From Actinomycetes bacterium (lineage in GTDB: Bacteria > Actinomycetota > Acidimicrobiia > Acidimicrobiales > UBA8190), in NCBI GenBank assembly GCA_021798135.1, contig JAJZYI010000082.1, positions 1-11,887 on the forward strand: a stretch of 11,887 nt of DNA. The letters are read 5' to 3'. Shown piece by piece: positions 1 through 5,738 of the stretch. The first letter of the stretch is position 1. The number at the start of each line of letters is the position of its first letter. The position numbers were made by a program, and so were the translations under genes. Below the pieces are notes generated by a model. It did not search any database and was not told the origin of the DNA. It saw only the letters and a list, made by a program, of their open reading frames with translations.

Positions 1-319
1 GCTCATCATGTGCTGCCTGACGTCCAGGAAGGCCGCCGCCACCGACCGAGGAGGCATCCCGGGGCGATGCCGGCCAGGGACTGGCCGTTCACGTTCCACC
101 ATGCCGGCCGCGGGAGCGTACAGGTCCTTTGGGGGCTTTGGCCAGGGTGGTCCCGCCCGTGGCGCCGCCGACCATCGACCCCGGGTCGGTCCCCGGGCAC
201 CGGGACCGGTCGAGAGCTGACCTGCCCGGGGGGTGGCGCTCGGAGCGAACGAGCACAACGATTGGACAACACGACGGAAACGGCTTCAGGTGGGCAGGCC
301 CCGTGCCGATGGGCGAGAC
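1..319. other. Left-edge stretch with no assignable gene
   Basis: Reading frames are open here on both strands, as expected at this GC content, but none shows a recognisable motif, a good ribosome binding site and consistent third-position bias together. The least GC-rich part is about 255-285 and contains TTGGAC at 264-269, which could be a -35 element, but no matching -10 box is visible. A leftward frame from an ATG at 57 runs off the left edge with only 19 codons visible, too few to call. Confidence 0.4.
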
Positions 320-568
320 GTGGCGGAGAGCGCGATCCCGACGGCGTCGGCTGGCGCGGCGGTGGTCGTGGACCTCTCCCGGCCGGTCGACGCGCCCCTT
401 GCAGCCAGGCGGGACACCGTCGCCGGCGCCTTGGCGCCGTTGGGTCTGGTCCCGTCCCGCGCCTTCGGCTGCTGCCCCGCCCGCTGGTTCCGGCCGGGTG
501 AGTCCTGGGCATGCACGCGGCGTGCCGGCCACGTCGGCGGGCACAGGCTGCGCCGTACGCTTGCCTGA
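320..568 (+). CDS. Possible small Cys/His protein
   Basis: This 82-residue frame would start at GTG 320 and stop with TGA at 566-568. I do not recognise the protein with certainty. From about 290 the codons are strongly C/G-ending, unlike the same frame before 290 (gga, gat, aca, aca, cga, aaa, ctt), which argues that coding starts at GTG 290 or GTG 320. The C-terminal half holds the spacing C-C-x12-C-x5-H-x3-H, ending CTRRAGHVGGH. The Cys-x5-His-Gly-x-His pattern resembles short Cys/His segments that I recall from small actinobacterial proteins, and could bind a metal ion. The ribosome binding site is weak (GGGCGAG just upstream of 320). No neighbour indicates a role. It could equally be a chance open frame. 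Confidence 0.33.
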   Translation: MAESAIPTASAGAAVVVDLSRPVDAPLAARRDTVAGALAPLGLVPSRAFGCCPARWFRPGESWACTRRAGHVGGHRLRRTLA

Positions 569-634
569 CCGGCCGCGTGGTGTTCGCCGGGCGGGCCCCC
601 CGGGGGCCTCCTGGCGCTCGCTGGCACCCACGCT

Positions 635-687
635 CGGGACCCGTGGATCCGCCGTCGGGACCCGTGGACCCGCCGTCGGGACCCGGG
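635..687. repeat. 21-bp tandem repeat, about 2.5 copies
   Basis: Two full units at 635-655 and 656-676 differ by one base (cgggacccgtgga followed by t or c, then ccgccgt). A third, partial unit begins at 677. Because 21 is a multiple of three, a frame crossing it would read a 7-residue repeat (GTRGPAV). It lies just upstream of the propeller-like fragment. Each unit contains GGGACC and GGACCC or GGATCC within 15 bp. Confidence 0.85.
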
Positions 688-716
688 TCACTGCGTGCGC
701 TGATGCCGGTGCCGGG

Positions 717-869
717 TCGTCGGTCGTCCAGTTCGAGTCGCGCTGTGGCGGCGACTGGGTCGTCGCCCAGGACGGCGCCGTCTTCGCCTACGGCGATGCC
801 ACCTACTCGGGCGGCGACACCCTGCCGGGAGGGTTCGGCACCGTCATCGTGGGCGGCGCCCAGGGCTGA
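717..869 (+). pseudogene. 3' remnant of a secreted propeller-repeat protein
   Basis: The last 45 or so codons of this frame, ending in TGA at 867-869, read like one repeat of the WVVAxDGxVFAYGDAxY type found many times over in large secreted actinobacterial proteins; here it is WVVAQDGAVFAYGDATYSG, followed by an unusual Gly-rich end and a stop. Such repeats normally occur in series of six or more, so one unit without a visible start, signal peptide or upstream repeats looks like the tail of a broken gene. The frame stays open upstream but loses all resemblance before about 715. A strong hairpin begins 24 bases after the stop, as expected for a genuine gene end. It could instead be a short functional protein with an unseen start. 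The family link is from memory. Confidence 0.4.
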
Positions 870-892
870 CCGGCCCCCGCACCCGCCGCCAA

Positions 893-931
893 CTGCGCCC
901 GCGGCCGCCCGGGCGGCGGCCGCGGGCGCAG
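893..931 (+). terminator. Perfect 17-bp hairpin, likely terminator
   Basis: The left arm at 893-909 (CTGCGCCCGCGGCCGCC) is the exact reverse complement of 915-931, around a 5-base CGGGC loop. No T-tract follows, which is common for hairpin terminators in high-GC actinobacteria. It begins 24 bases after the TGA of the propeller-like remnant and would insulate the downstream methyltransferase. Being a perfect palindrome, it could act on either strand. Confidence 0.6.
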
Positions 932-1224
932 CGCGTCCGGAGCCGGCCGTGGCGTGCGGTGACAGGGGGCGAGCCCGGATCGCGCCCGGCACGCGGGAAA
1001 TCGGGGCGAAGGTCCCTTGCCGGTGGGCCGCCGGATGTGGTCACGTAGAAACGGTCATGCTCTGCGTCAGCTTCGTCGCGGACGTGCTGGCACGGCTGAC
1101 CTGGCGCTGCGGGCCGGGGCGGGTCGAGGGGACCGAGCGCCTGACCACCCCGGGGGGAGGCAGCGTGGCCGCCGTCGTGACTCCCGCGCCGTGCGGGGCC
1201 ACCGCCCGGAGGAGGACAGCCCAG
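932..1224. promoter_or_regulatory. Upstream region of the C-methyltransferase
   Basis: No gene is seen in this stretch. A less GC-rich patch at about 995-1060 includes TTGCCG (1017-1022) and TAGAAA (1046-1051), but their 23-base spacing is too long for a standard promoter, so neither is assigned firmly. A strong Shine-Dalgarno run, GGAGGAGG at 1208-1215, sits 9 bases before ATG 1225 and decides that start. Confidence 0.35.
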
Positions 1225-2367
1225 ATGAAGGCCGATGACTGCGCCGTCTGCGCGGCGCCGCTCCCGCCACCCTCCCTGCGCGTGCCCGACGTGGTGGTCG
1301 ACGCGTCGCTGCTCCCGGCGAGCCCCGCCGAGGCCCGCGCCGTGCCGCGCGGCGAGCTCGCCCTGGCGCGCTGCCCGACCTGCGGCCTGATCCGCAACCT
1401 CGCCTTCGACCCCGACCTCGTCCGCTACGAGCCGGAGTACAACGCCTCGCAGTGGGCGTCGCCGGCGTTCCGGCGCTTCGCCGAGGACCTGGCCCGTGAC
1501 CTGGTCGACCGCTACGACCTGGATGGTGGCCGTGTGCTCGAGGTCGGCTGCGGGCGCGGCGAGCTGCTCGCGGTGCTGCGCTCGGCCGGCGTGGCGGTGG
1601 CGGTCGGCGTCGACCCGAGCTTCCCGCCCGAGGCGGCCGCCGAGCTCCCCGACGGCGTCAGCGTGCTGGCCGAGCACTTCAGCCCGGCGCACGCGTCGCT
1701 GGGCGGCGACGCCGTGCTGTGCCGCCAGACCCTGGAGCACCTGGAGGACCCGCTCACCCTGGTCCGCACCCTCCGGCACGGCTTCCCCGCCGGGAGCCGG
1801 GTCCTCTACGTCGACGTGCCCGACGCGGCCGCGGTGTTCGGCGGCTCCTCGACCTGGGACCTCGTCTACCCGCACGTCAACTACTTCGAGCAGGGGACCC
1901 TGGTGCGGCTCCTCGTGGAGGGCGGCTTCAGCGTCCTGAGCTCGGGCGTGACGTTCGGCGGCCAGTTCGCCTTCGCCGAGGCGGTCCCGGGCAGCGACGC
2001 GCCGTCCGTGCCCGCTGGGCCGGGACCCGCCGACCTGGCCCACCTCGGCCGCCGGGTGCGCCAGGAGCGCGCCCGCATGTCGGAGCTCGCCGAAGCGGGC
2101 CGGCGGGTCGCGCTGTGGGGCGCCGGAGCGCGCGGGGTCACCTTCCTCGACCTGGTGGACGAGCCGCGGGCGGTCGGCGCCGTGGTGGACCTCAACCCGG
2201 CCAAGCAGGGTCGCTACCTGCCCGGGAGCGGACACCGGATACGGGAGCCGGCCGAGCTCCTGGAGTTCCGGCCCGACGTCGTGCTGCTGCCGAACCCCGT
2301 GTACCGCGAGGAGGTGGCCGGCATGCTCAGCGGCCTGGGCGTCGTCGCCGAGCTCCGACCCGTCTGA
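1225..2367 (+). CDS. SAM-dependent C-methyltransferase, deoxysugar type
   Basis: This 380-residue protein has the three-part layout of NovU/TylC3-type sugar C-methyltransferases. An N-terminal zinc site has Cys6, Cys9, Cys50 and Cys53 (CAVC and CPTC). A class I SAM-binding core follows, with motif I VLEVGCGRGELL at about 104-115, the acidic D130 after the second strand, and LEHLEDP at 170-176. The C-terminal domain (about 294-380) carries ALWGAGARG and VVDLNPAKQGRYLPGSG, as in the Methyltransf_14 family. Known members add a methyl to carbon 3 of TDP- or CDP-4-keto-deoxysugars in the cytoplasm. The ATG is preceded by GGAGGAGG at 9 bases. No sugar-nucleotide or glycosyltransferase gene lies in the window, so the substrate cannot be told from context; related proteins also occur outside sugar clusters. 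The family call is firm, the substrate is not. Confidence 0.92.
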   Translation: MKADDCAVCAAPLPPPSLRVPDVVVDASLLPASPAEARAVPRGELALARCPTCGLIRNLAFDPDLVRYEPEYNASQWASPAFRRFAEDLARDLVDRYDLDGGRVLEVGCGRGELLAVLRSAGVAVAVGVDPSFPPEAAAELPDGVSVLAEHFSPAHASLGGDAVLCRQTLEHLEDPLTLVRTLRHGFPAGSRVLYVDVPDAAAVFGGSSTWDLVYPHVNYFEQGTLVRLLVEGGFSVLSSGVTFGGQFAFAEAVPGSDAPSVPAGPGPADLAHLGRRVRQERARMSELAEAGRRVALWGAGARGVTFLDLVDEPRAVGAVVDLNPAKQGRYLPGSGHRIREPAELLEFRPDVVLLPNPVYREEVAGMLSGLGVVAELRPV

Positions 2368-2371
2368 CCAC

Positions 2372-2385
2372 GCCCGGCGCCGGGC
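2372..2385 (+). terminator. Short palindrome after the methyltransferase
   Basis: GCCCGGCGCCGGGC is a perfect 14-bp palindrome beginning 5 bases after the methyltransferase stop. As RNA it could form a 5-bp stem with a GCGC loop. There is no T-tract, and such palindromes are frequent at this GC content, so its role as a terminator is only plausible. Confidence 0.28.
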
Positions 2386-2393
2386 CGGCCGGC

Positions 2394-2600
2394 GCGTGCC
2401 GGTGCTCGTGCGCGAGCCGGCGGCCTTGCCCGCGGTGTGCCGCTGCCCGTGCGCATGCCGGTGGCCTTGCCCGCGGCGCGCCGGTGCTTGTGCGCATGCC
2501 GGTCGCCTTGCCCGCGGTGCGCCGGTGCTCGTGCGCATGCCGGCGGCCGTGCCCGCGGTGTGCCGCTGCCTGCGCGTGCCGCTGCCCGTGAACCTGCCGG
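2394..2600. repeat. 41-bp tandem array between convergent genes
   Basis: Units start at 2394, 2435, 2476 and 2517, each exactly 41 bp apart, and a degenerate fifth starts at 2558. Every full unit follows the plan g(c/t)g(t/c)gccg(g/c)tgc, then (c/t)(c/t)gtgcgc, (a/g)(t/a)gccgg, and gcc(t/g)tgcccgcg; units 2-4 contain TGCGCATGCC around a GCATGC palindrome. The first unit reads GCGAG where the others read GCATG. Since 41 is not a multiple of three, the array is not a protein repeat. It fills almost the whole gap between two genes that end facing each other. Function is unknown. Confidence 0.9.
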
Positions 2601-2618
2601 TGCCCTGCCGTCCGGCCG

Positions 2619-3518
2619 TCACGCCGCCTGGAACGACCGCTTCGACAGGCCCACCATGTAGCCCTCGATCACGGTGGTGACCGGGGCGGCGGGATCGGAG
2701 GCGGCCCCGAGCGTCACGAACAGCGGGCTGAAGTGCTCGACGGTCGGGTGGGCGAACGGGAGCCCGGGAGCCCGGCTGGCGTAGCCGGCGAGCTCGTCGA
2801 GGTCGCCGGCGGCCAGGGCACGTGCCGCCCAGGCGTCGAACTCGGCGGACCACGACGGGACGCGTTCGGGGTGGCGGAAGTCGACGTGGCGCAGGCCGTG
2901 GGTCATGAACCCCGAGCCGATGACCAGCACCCCCTCGGCGCGCAGCGCCCGCAGCCGGGCGCCGAGGGCCAGGAGCCGCTCGGGGTCGTGCGTCGGCAGG
3001 CTCAGCTGCACCACGGGGATGTCCGCGGCGGGGTACATGACCTTGAGCGGCACCCAGGCGCCGTGGTCGAGCCCCCGCTGCCGCTCGTGCAGCCGCTCGC
3101 CGCCGGGGAGCGTCGCGCGCAGGCGGGCGGCGACGGCGGAGGCGTCCGGCGTCGCGTACCGCATGTCGTAGTACATCGGGTGGAAGCCACCGAAGTCGTA
3201 GACGAGCGGGGTGGCTGCCGCGGTGGCCGTGATGGCGGCAGGGGCCTCCTCCCAGTGGGCGGAGACGACCAGGATGGCCCGTGGCCGAGGCAGCGAGCGG
3301 GCCCACGCGTGGAGCTGCGCCATCCACGGCCCGTCCTCGAACAGCGGCGGGGCGCCGTGGCTCACGAACAGCGCCGGCAGCGGCCCGTCCGATGGCTGCC
3401 ACGGGCGGTGCGGCTCGGCGGCCTCCGCCGCCGCCACGAGCCGCAGGTGGGTCGCGAAGGGGTGCGCGGACGGGACCCGGGCGTCGGCGGCGGCAGTGGG
3501 GTCGGGTGTCGTCGGCAT
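2619..3518 (-). CDS. LigB/YgiD-type extradiol ring-cleavage dioxygenase
   Basis: The 299-residue protein matches the class III extradiol dioxygenase family that includes plant and E. coli DOPA 4,5-dioxygenase. It would open a catechol-type ring next to the hydroxyls, in the cytoplasm. Visible family landmarks are FVSHGAPPLF (His54), VVSAHWEE (His88), DFGGFHPMYYDMRY at 108-121, LDHGAWVPL (His152), GSGFMTHGLRHVDF (His207, His211) and HPTVEHFSPLFV (His257, His262). From knowledge of the family, a metal ion sits between the early and late histidines and the middle ones assist catalysis. The first 45 residues or so are an Ala-rich extension, making it longer than E. coli YgiD (about 260-270). Start: ATG 3518 has GAGGAG about 6 bases upstream on the minus strand. 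It stands alone, converging on the methyltransferase, and its substrate cannot be inferred. Confidence 0.92.
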   Translation of the reverse strand: MPTTPDPTAAADARVPSAHPFATHLRLVAAAEAAEPHRPWQPSDGPLPALFVSHGAPPLFEDGPWMAQLHAWARSLPRPRAILVVSAHWEEAPAAITATAAATPLVYDFGGFHPMYYDMRYATPDASAVAARLRATLPGGERLHERQRGLDHGAWVPLKVMYPAADIPVVQLSLPTHDPERLLALGARLRALRAEGVLVIGSGFMTHGLRHVDFRHPERVPSWSAEFDAWAARALAAGDLDELAGYASRAPGLPFAHPTVEHFSPLFVTLGAASDPAAPVTTVIEGYMVGLSKRSFQAA

Positions 3519-3970
3519 GGGGGCTCCTCGTCGCCGATCGAGGTGCAGCGTCCACGTCGGCGTGCCGGGTCCAACCGTGCCCGGGCCGGCGGCATTCCCA
3601 GGGGGCACCCGCGTGCCGGCGTGACGCTGGGCCCGTGCCGCCGCGTGCCGGCGTGACGCTGGGCCCGTGCCGCCGCGTGCCCTCCCAACCGGCCTCATTG
3701 GGACCTTGGACCCTGGCGGGCCGCGTGCGGATCGAGGCAGCATGCCAGGTGCACGCTGGCGGGTGGCGCAGCGGCCCGCCGACGGGTCGGCCCGGAGCGC
3801 GGTGCCAGGAAGGCCACGCGGTCCTCGGCACCGATGCGGCGCTCCGGCAGGCACGGGCTCGCCGCGAGCGCGGTGCTCGGCCAGGGGAGCAGCGCACCTC
3901 CGTCCCCGAGACGCCGGGCCGCACGACGCTGCCACGGCAAGCGGGGCCGCAGGCCGACAGGAGGGTGCCG
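3519..3970. promoter_or_regulatory. Divergent gene-free region, 452 bp
   Basis: No frame here is convincing as a gene. The stretch should hold the promoter of the dioxygenase (leftward) and of the first secreted protein (rightward). An 8-bp motif occurs in opposite orientations, GGGTCCAA at 3567-3574 and TTGGACCC at 3706-3713. The second copy lies in GGGACCTTGGACCC (3700-3713), which resembles the GGGAC-N6-CCC plan of DevR/DosR boxes. A 32-bp tandem duplication lies between the copies. The Shine-Dalgarno GGAGG at 3960-3964 serves the gene at 3971. Confidence 0.4.
3611..3680. repeat. Perfect 32-bp tandem duplication
   Basis: Two identical 32-bp units lie at 3611-3642 and 3643-3674 (each begins gcgtgccggcgtgacgct and ends gggcccgtgccgcc), followed by the first bases of a third copy (gcgtgcc) from 3675. 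Identity is complete, so the duplication is either recent or maintained. It sits in the divergent promoter region, 93 bases upstream of the dioxygenase start. Confidence 0.92.
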
Positions 3971-4624
3971 ATGCGACGTCAGCGACATGCCCGAACCTGG
4001 CGGCGACGGCTCGCCGTGGCTCCGGTCGCCGTGCTGCTCGCCGTGACCTCGATGGCTGCGGGGACCGTGGCGGCCGCGGCCGCGGAGCAGGGCACGTCGA
4101 CGCCGGGCGCCATCATCACCGCCCAGAACCCCGGCACCTCGCCAGCGGGCAGCGACCTCCGCATCACGCTGACCGCGCACAGCGCCGCCGGCAGCGGCAC
4201 GGACCTGTCGTGCCGGCCGCAGGACCAGACCCTCCGGTGCTGGGCGTCGCTGGTCCTCGACGTGCCCGAAGCCGGTGGCCTGCGCCTCACCGGCTTCCAG
4301 GCGCACCGCGTGGCCATCGGCGTCGGGGAGTGCAGCGGCTGCGGCGGCGACGTCGTCCCGGCCAGCGCGAACGCGACCGTCGGCCCCTCGGAGGCCGTGG
4401 TGAACGGCCTGGCCACCGTGCAGCGGCCGGGCAGCACGGACCTGGCGACCGGTGCCACCGTGCAGGTGAAGATCGCGCTGGTGGACGAGGGGGCGGCGCG
4501 CTACCGCGACCAGGTCGACGTCGCCGTGTACCGCTACGTCGAGGGATCGGTCAAGCCCCTCGTCTACGACTCGCAGTGGCAGGTCGTGGAGCAGGTGGCC
4601 ATCAAGGTGCGTGGCGGCGGCTGA
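3971..4624 (+). CDS. Secreted protein of unknown function, four cysteines
   Basis: I do not recognise this 217-residue protein. It has a basic N-terminus rich in Arg (RRQRHARTWRRR), then a hydrophobic stretch (about 14-38) ending in an Ala-rich region, consistent with a signal peptide cleaved near residues 35-39. The RRRL segment might permit Tat export, but the motif is imperfect. The mature part is rich in Val, Thr and Ala in alternating patterns suggesting beta-strands, and has exactly four cysteines: Cys81 and Cys90, then Cys121 and Cys124 as CSGC. In an exported protein these could make two disulfides or a metal site; there is no CxxCH haem motif. The end reads QVAIKVRGGG. ATG 3971 follows GGAGG by 6 bases. 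It lies 118 bases before another exported protein on the same strand, so the two are probably co-expressed. Confidence 0.85.
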   Translation: MRRQRHARTWRRRLAVAPVAVLLAVTSMAAGTVAAAAAEQGTSTPGAIITAQNPGTSPAGSDLRITLTAHSAAGSGTDLSCRPQDQTLRCWASLVLDVPEAGGLRLTGFQAHRVAIGVGECSGCGGDVVPASANATVGPSEAVVNGLATVQRPGSTDLATGATVQVKIALVDEGAARYRDQVDVAVYRYVEGSVKPLVYDSQWQVVEQVAIKVRGGG

Positions 4625-4625
4625 T

Positions 4626-4708
4626 CCGGGCGCCGGCAGCCCGAGATCGGCGGCGCCGCACCTGGCGTGGCCGACGGGCACCGCTGGAGCGGTCGAGCCG
4701 GCGCCCGG
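4626..4708 (+). repeat. 12-bp inverted repeat spanning the gap between secreted genes
   Basis: CCGGGCGCCGGC at 4626-4637 is the exact reverse complement of 4697-4708, with 59 bases between. The first arm starts one base after the stop of the upstream gene, and the second ends 21 bases before the AGGAGG of the next. In a joint transcript it could form a long-range hairpin that sets relative expression or stops transcription between the two genes. Confidence 0.5.
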
Positions 4709-4742
4709 GGAACAGGGCGAACACGAAGCAGGAGGTTGGCCG

Positions 4743-5651
4743 ATGAGCAGCACGGGAACCAGGCGCGCCGCGGCGATCGTCGCCGGGGTGCTTGCGGCGT
4801 CGATCGCGTTGCCGGGGGCGGCGATGGCGGCAGGCCGGGGGTCGGGCCACGGCGGCGGCGCCGGCGGCCAGCACGGCGGCGGGGAGACCACCACCGCCAA
4901 CAACCTGTCCGTGCCCACGGTGTTCGTCCCCGGCACCGGCGCCTTCGCCGTCACCTGCGGCAGCGGCACGCCCGGCGCACTGGTCATGCCGTCCGGCGCG
5001 CCGCTGAGCGGTTACCCGATCGATCCTGGCGCGTCCTACTACGTCCAGGGTGTGAACACCTGGCAGGCCCAGTGCGAGACGGCACCCGCCGGCACCGTGG
5101 ACGTCACGGCTGCCTGGGGGGACAACCTGACGGGGGGCGCGGCGCTCACCACGCACCACCCGATCCGCGTGGAGATCGGCCTGTCCACCACCGGGCCGGC
5201 CATGAACGGCTTCGAGGTGCTCAAGCTGGACACGGACGCCCTCGATCGCGAAGCCGCGTACGGCACGCCGGCGGTGGCGAGCCCGACCGGCGGCTTCGTC
5301 GGCCAGCCGACCACCTTCGCGAGCCCGCAGGTCTGGGACGCCGCGGCGACGCTGTCCATCACCGACGACGCCAGCGGCCAGGCCGTGTTCAGCGGCCCGG
5401 CGCCGGCGGAGATCAACGCCACCGGCAAGGTGGTGTACGGCTACAACCTCAGCGTGTCCAGCCCCGGTGACTACACCATCGACTTCACGGCGCCCAGCGT
5501 CGCCATCACCGGCGCCGATGCCGGCAACGCCAGCGGCCACACCGCCTCGCTCACCATCGGCGTGACCGGTGGCGGCGGCGGTGGCGGCAGCGGTGGCAGC
5601 CACGGCGGCGGCGCGGGCGGTGGCAGCCACGGCGGTGGCTCCGGGCACTGA
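4743..5651 (+). CDS. Secreted protein with Gly/His-rich flanks
   Basis: This 302-residue protein has a signal peptide (hydrophobic 9-29, likely cut after AMA or AMAA). The mature N-terminus is Gly/His-rich (GRGSGHGGGAGGQHGGG, about 31-47). A folded core spans about 53-275, and a second Gly/Ser/His-rich tail runs from 276 to 302 (SHGGG twice, ending SGH). The core has NNLSVPTVF at 53-61, YYVQGVNTWQAQC at 99-111, AAWGDNLTGG at 123-132, IRVEIGL at 141-147 and MNGFEVLKL at 154-162. From memory this motif order resembles an uncharacterised secreted family in several phyla, but I cannot name it. Cys72 and Cys111 are the only cysteines and probably form a disulfide. The His/Gly segments could bind metal or act as flexible linkers. 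ATG 4743 follows AGGAGG by 7 bases. Function is unknown. Confidence 0.87.
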   Translation: MSSTGTRRAAAIVAGVLAASIALPGAAMAAGRGSGHGGGAGGQHGGGETTTANNLSVPTVFVPGTGAFAVTCGSGTPGALVMPSGAPLSGYPIDPGASYYVQGVNTWQAQCETAPAGTVDVTAAWGDNLTGGAALTTHHPIRVEIGLSTTGPAMNGFEVLKLDTDALDREAAYGTPAVASPTGGFVGQPTTFASPQVWDAAATLSITDDASGQAVFSGPAPAEINATGKVVYGYNLSVSSPGDYTIDFTAPSVAITGADAGNASGHTASLTIGVTGGGGGGGSGGSHGGGAGGGSHGGGSGH

Positions 5652-5723
5652 CGGCATGTCGGGTCGGGTGACGGGGATCGGCGCGGGCGGGTTGCGCCGG
5701 AGCCGCCGCCGTTGCGCCGGTGC

Positions 5724-5738
5724 GATACTGCCGGCGTG
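5724..5738 (+). promoter_or_regulatory. -10 element and leaderless GTG start
   Basis: TGCGATACT at 5721-5729 looks like an extended -10 box (TGn before GATACT, 4 of 6 matches to TATAAT). Six bases later comes GTG 5736, so the expected transcription start falls on or next to that codon. No Shine-Dalgarno sequence precedes the GTG. Leaderless genes with this spacing are common in actinobacteria. A direct repeat, gttgcgccgg, lies upstream at 5691-5700 and 5711-5720. Confidence 0.42.

Noticed and set aside
1..57. Leftward frame from ATG 57 running off the left edge
   Set aside because: Only 19 codons are visible, with no Shine-Dalgarno sequence and no recognisable motif; it cannot be told from chance.
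87..97. PHO-box-like GTTCACGTTCC
   Set aside because: Only one unit, no adjacent 11-bp repeat, and no phosphate gene nearby.
6..992. Long leftward Arg/Pro-rich open frame
   Set aside because: Composition is that of an antisense shadow in GC-rich DNA; no domain, and it runs through the hairpin at 893-931 and the propeller-like remnant.
1017..1051. Sigma-70-type promoter with TTGCCG and TAGAAA
   Set aside because: The spacer would be 23 bases, too long, and no alternative -35 fits.
2394..2600. CRISPR array
   Set aside because: The units are contiguous with no spacers of differing sequence, and there are no cas genes.
844..3924. Very long leftward open frame of over 1000 codons
   Set aside because: It lies antisense to the well-supported methyltransferase and out of frame with the dioxygenase; it is Arg/Gly/Pro-rich without domains.
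3971..4624. c-type cytochrome or thioredoxin-like protein from the CSGC motif
   Set aside because: No CxxCH motif, and the surroundings of CSGC do not look like a thioredoxin active site.
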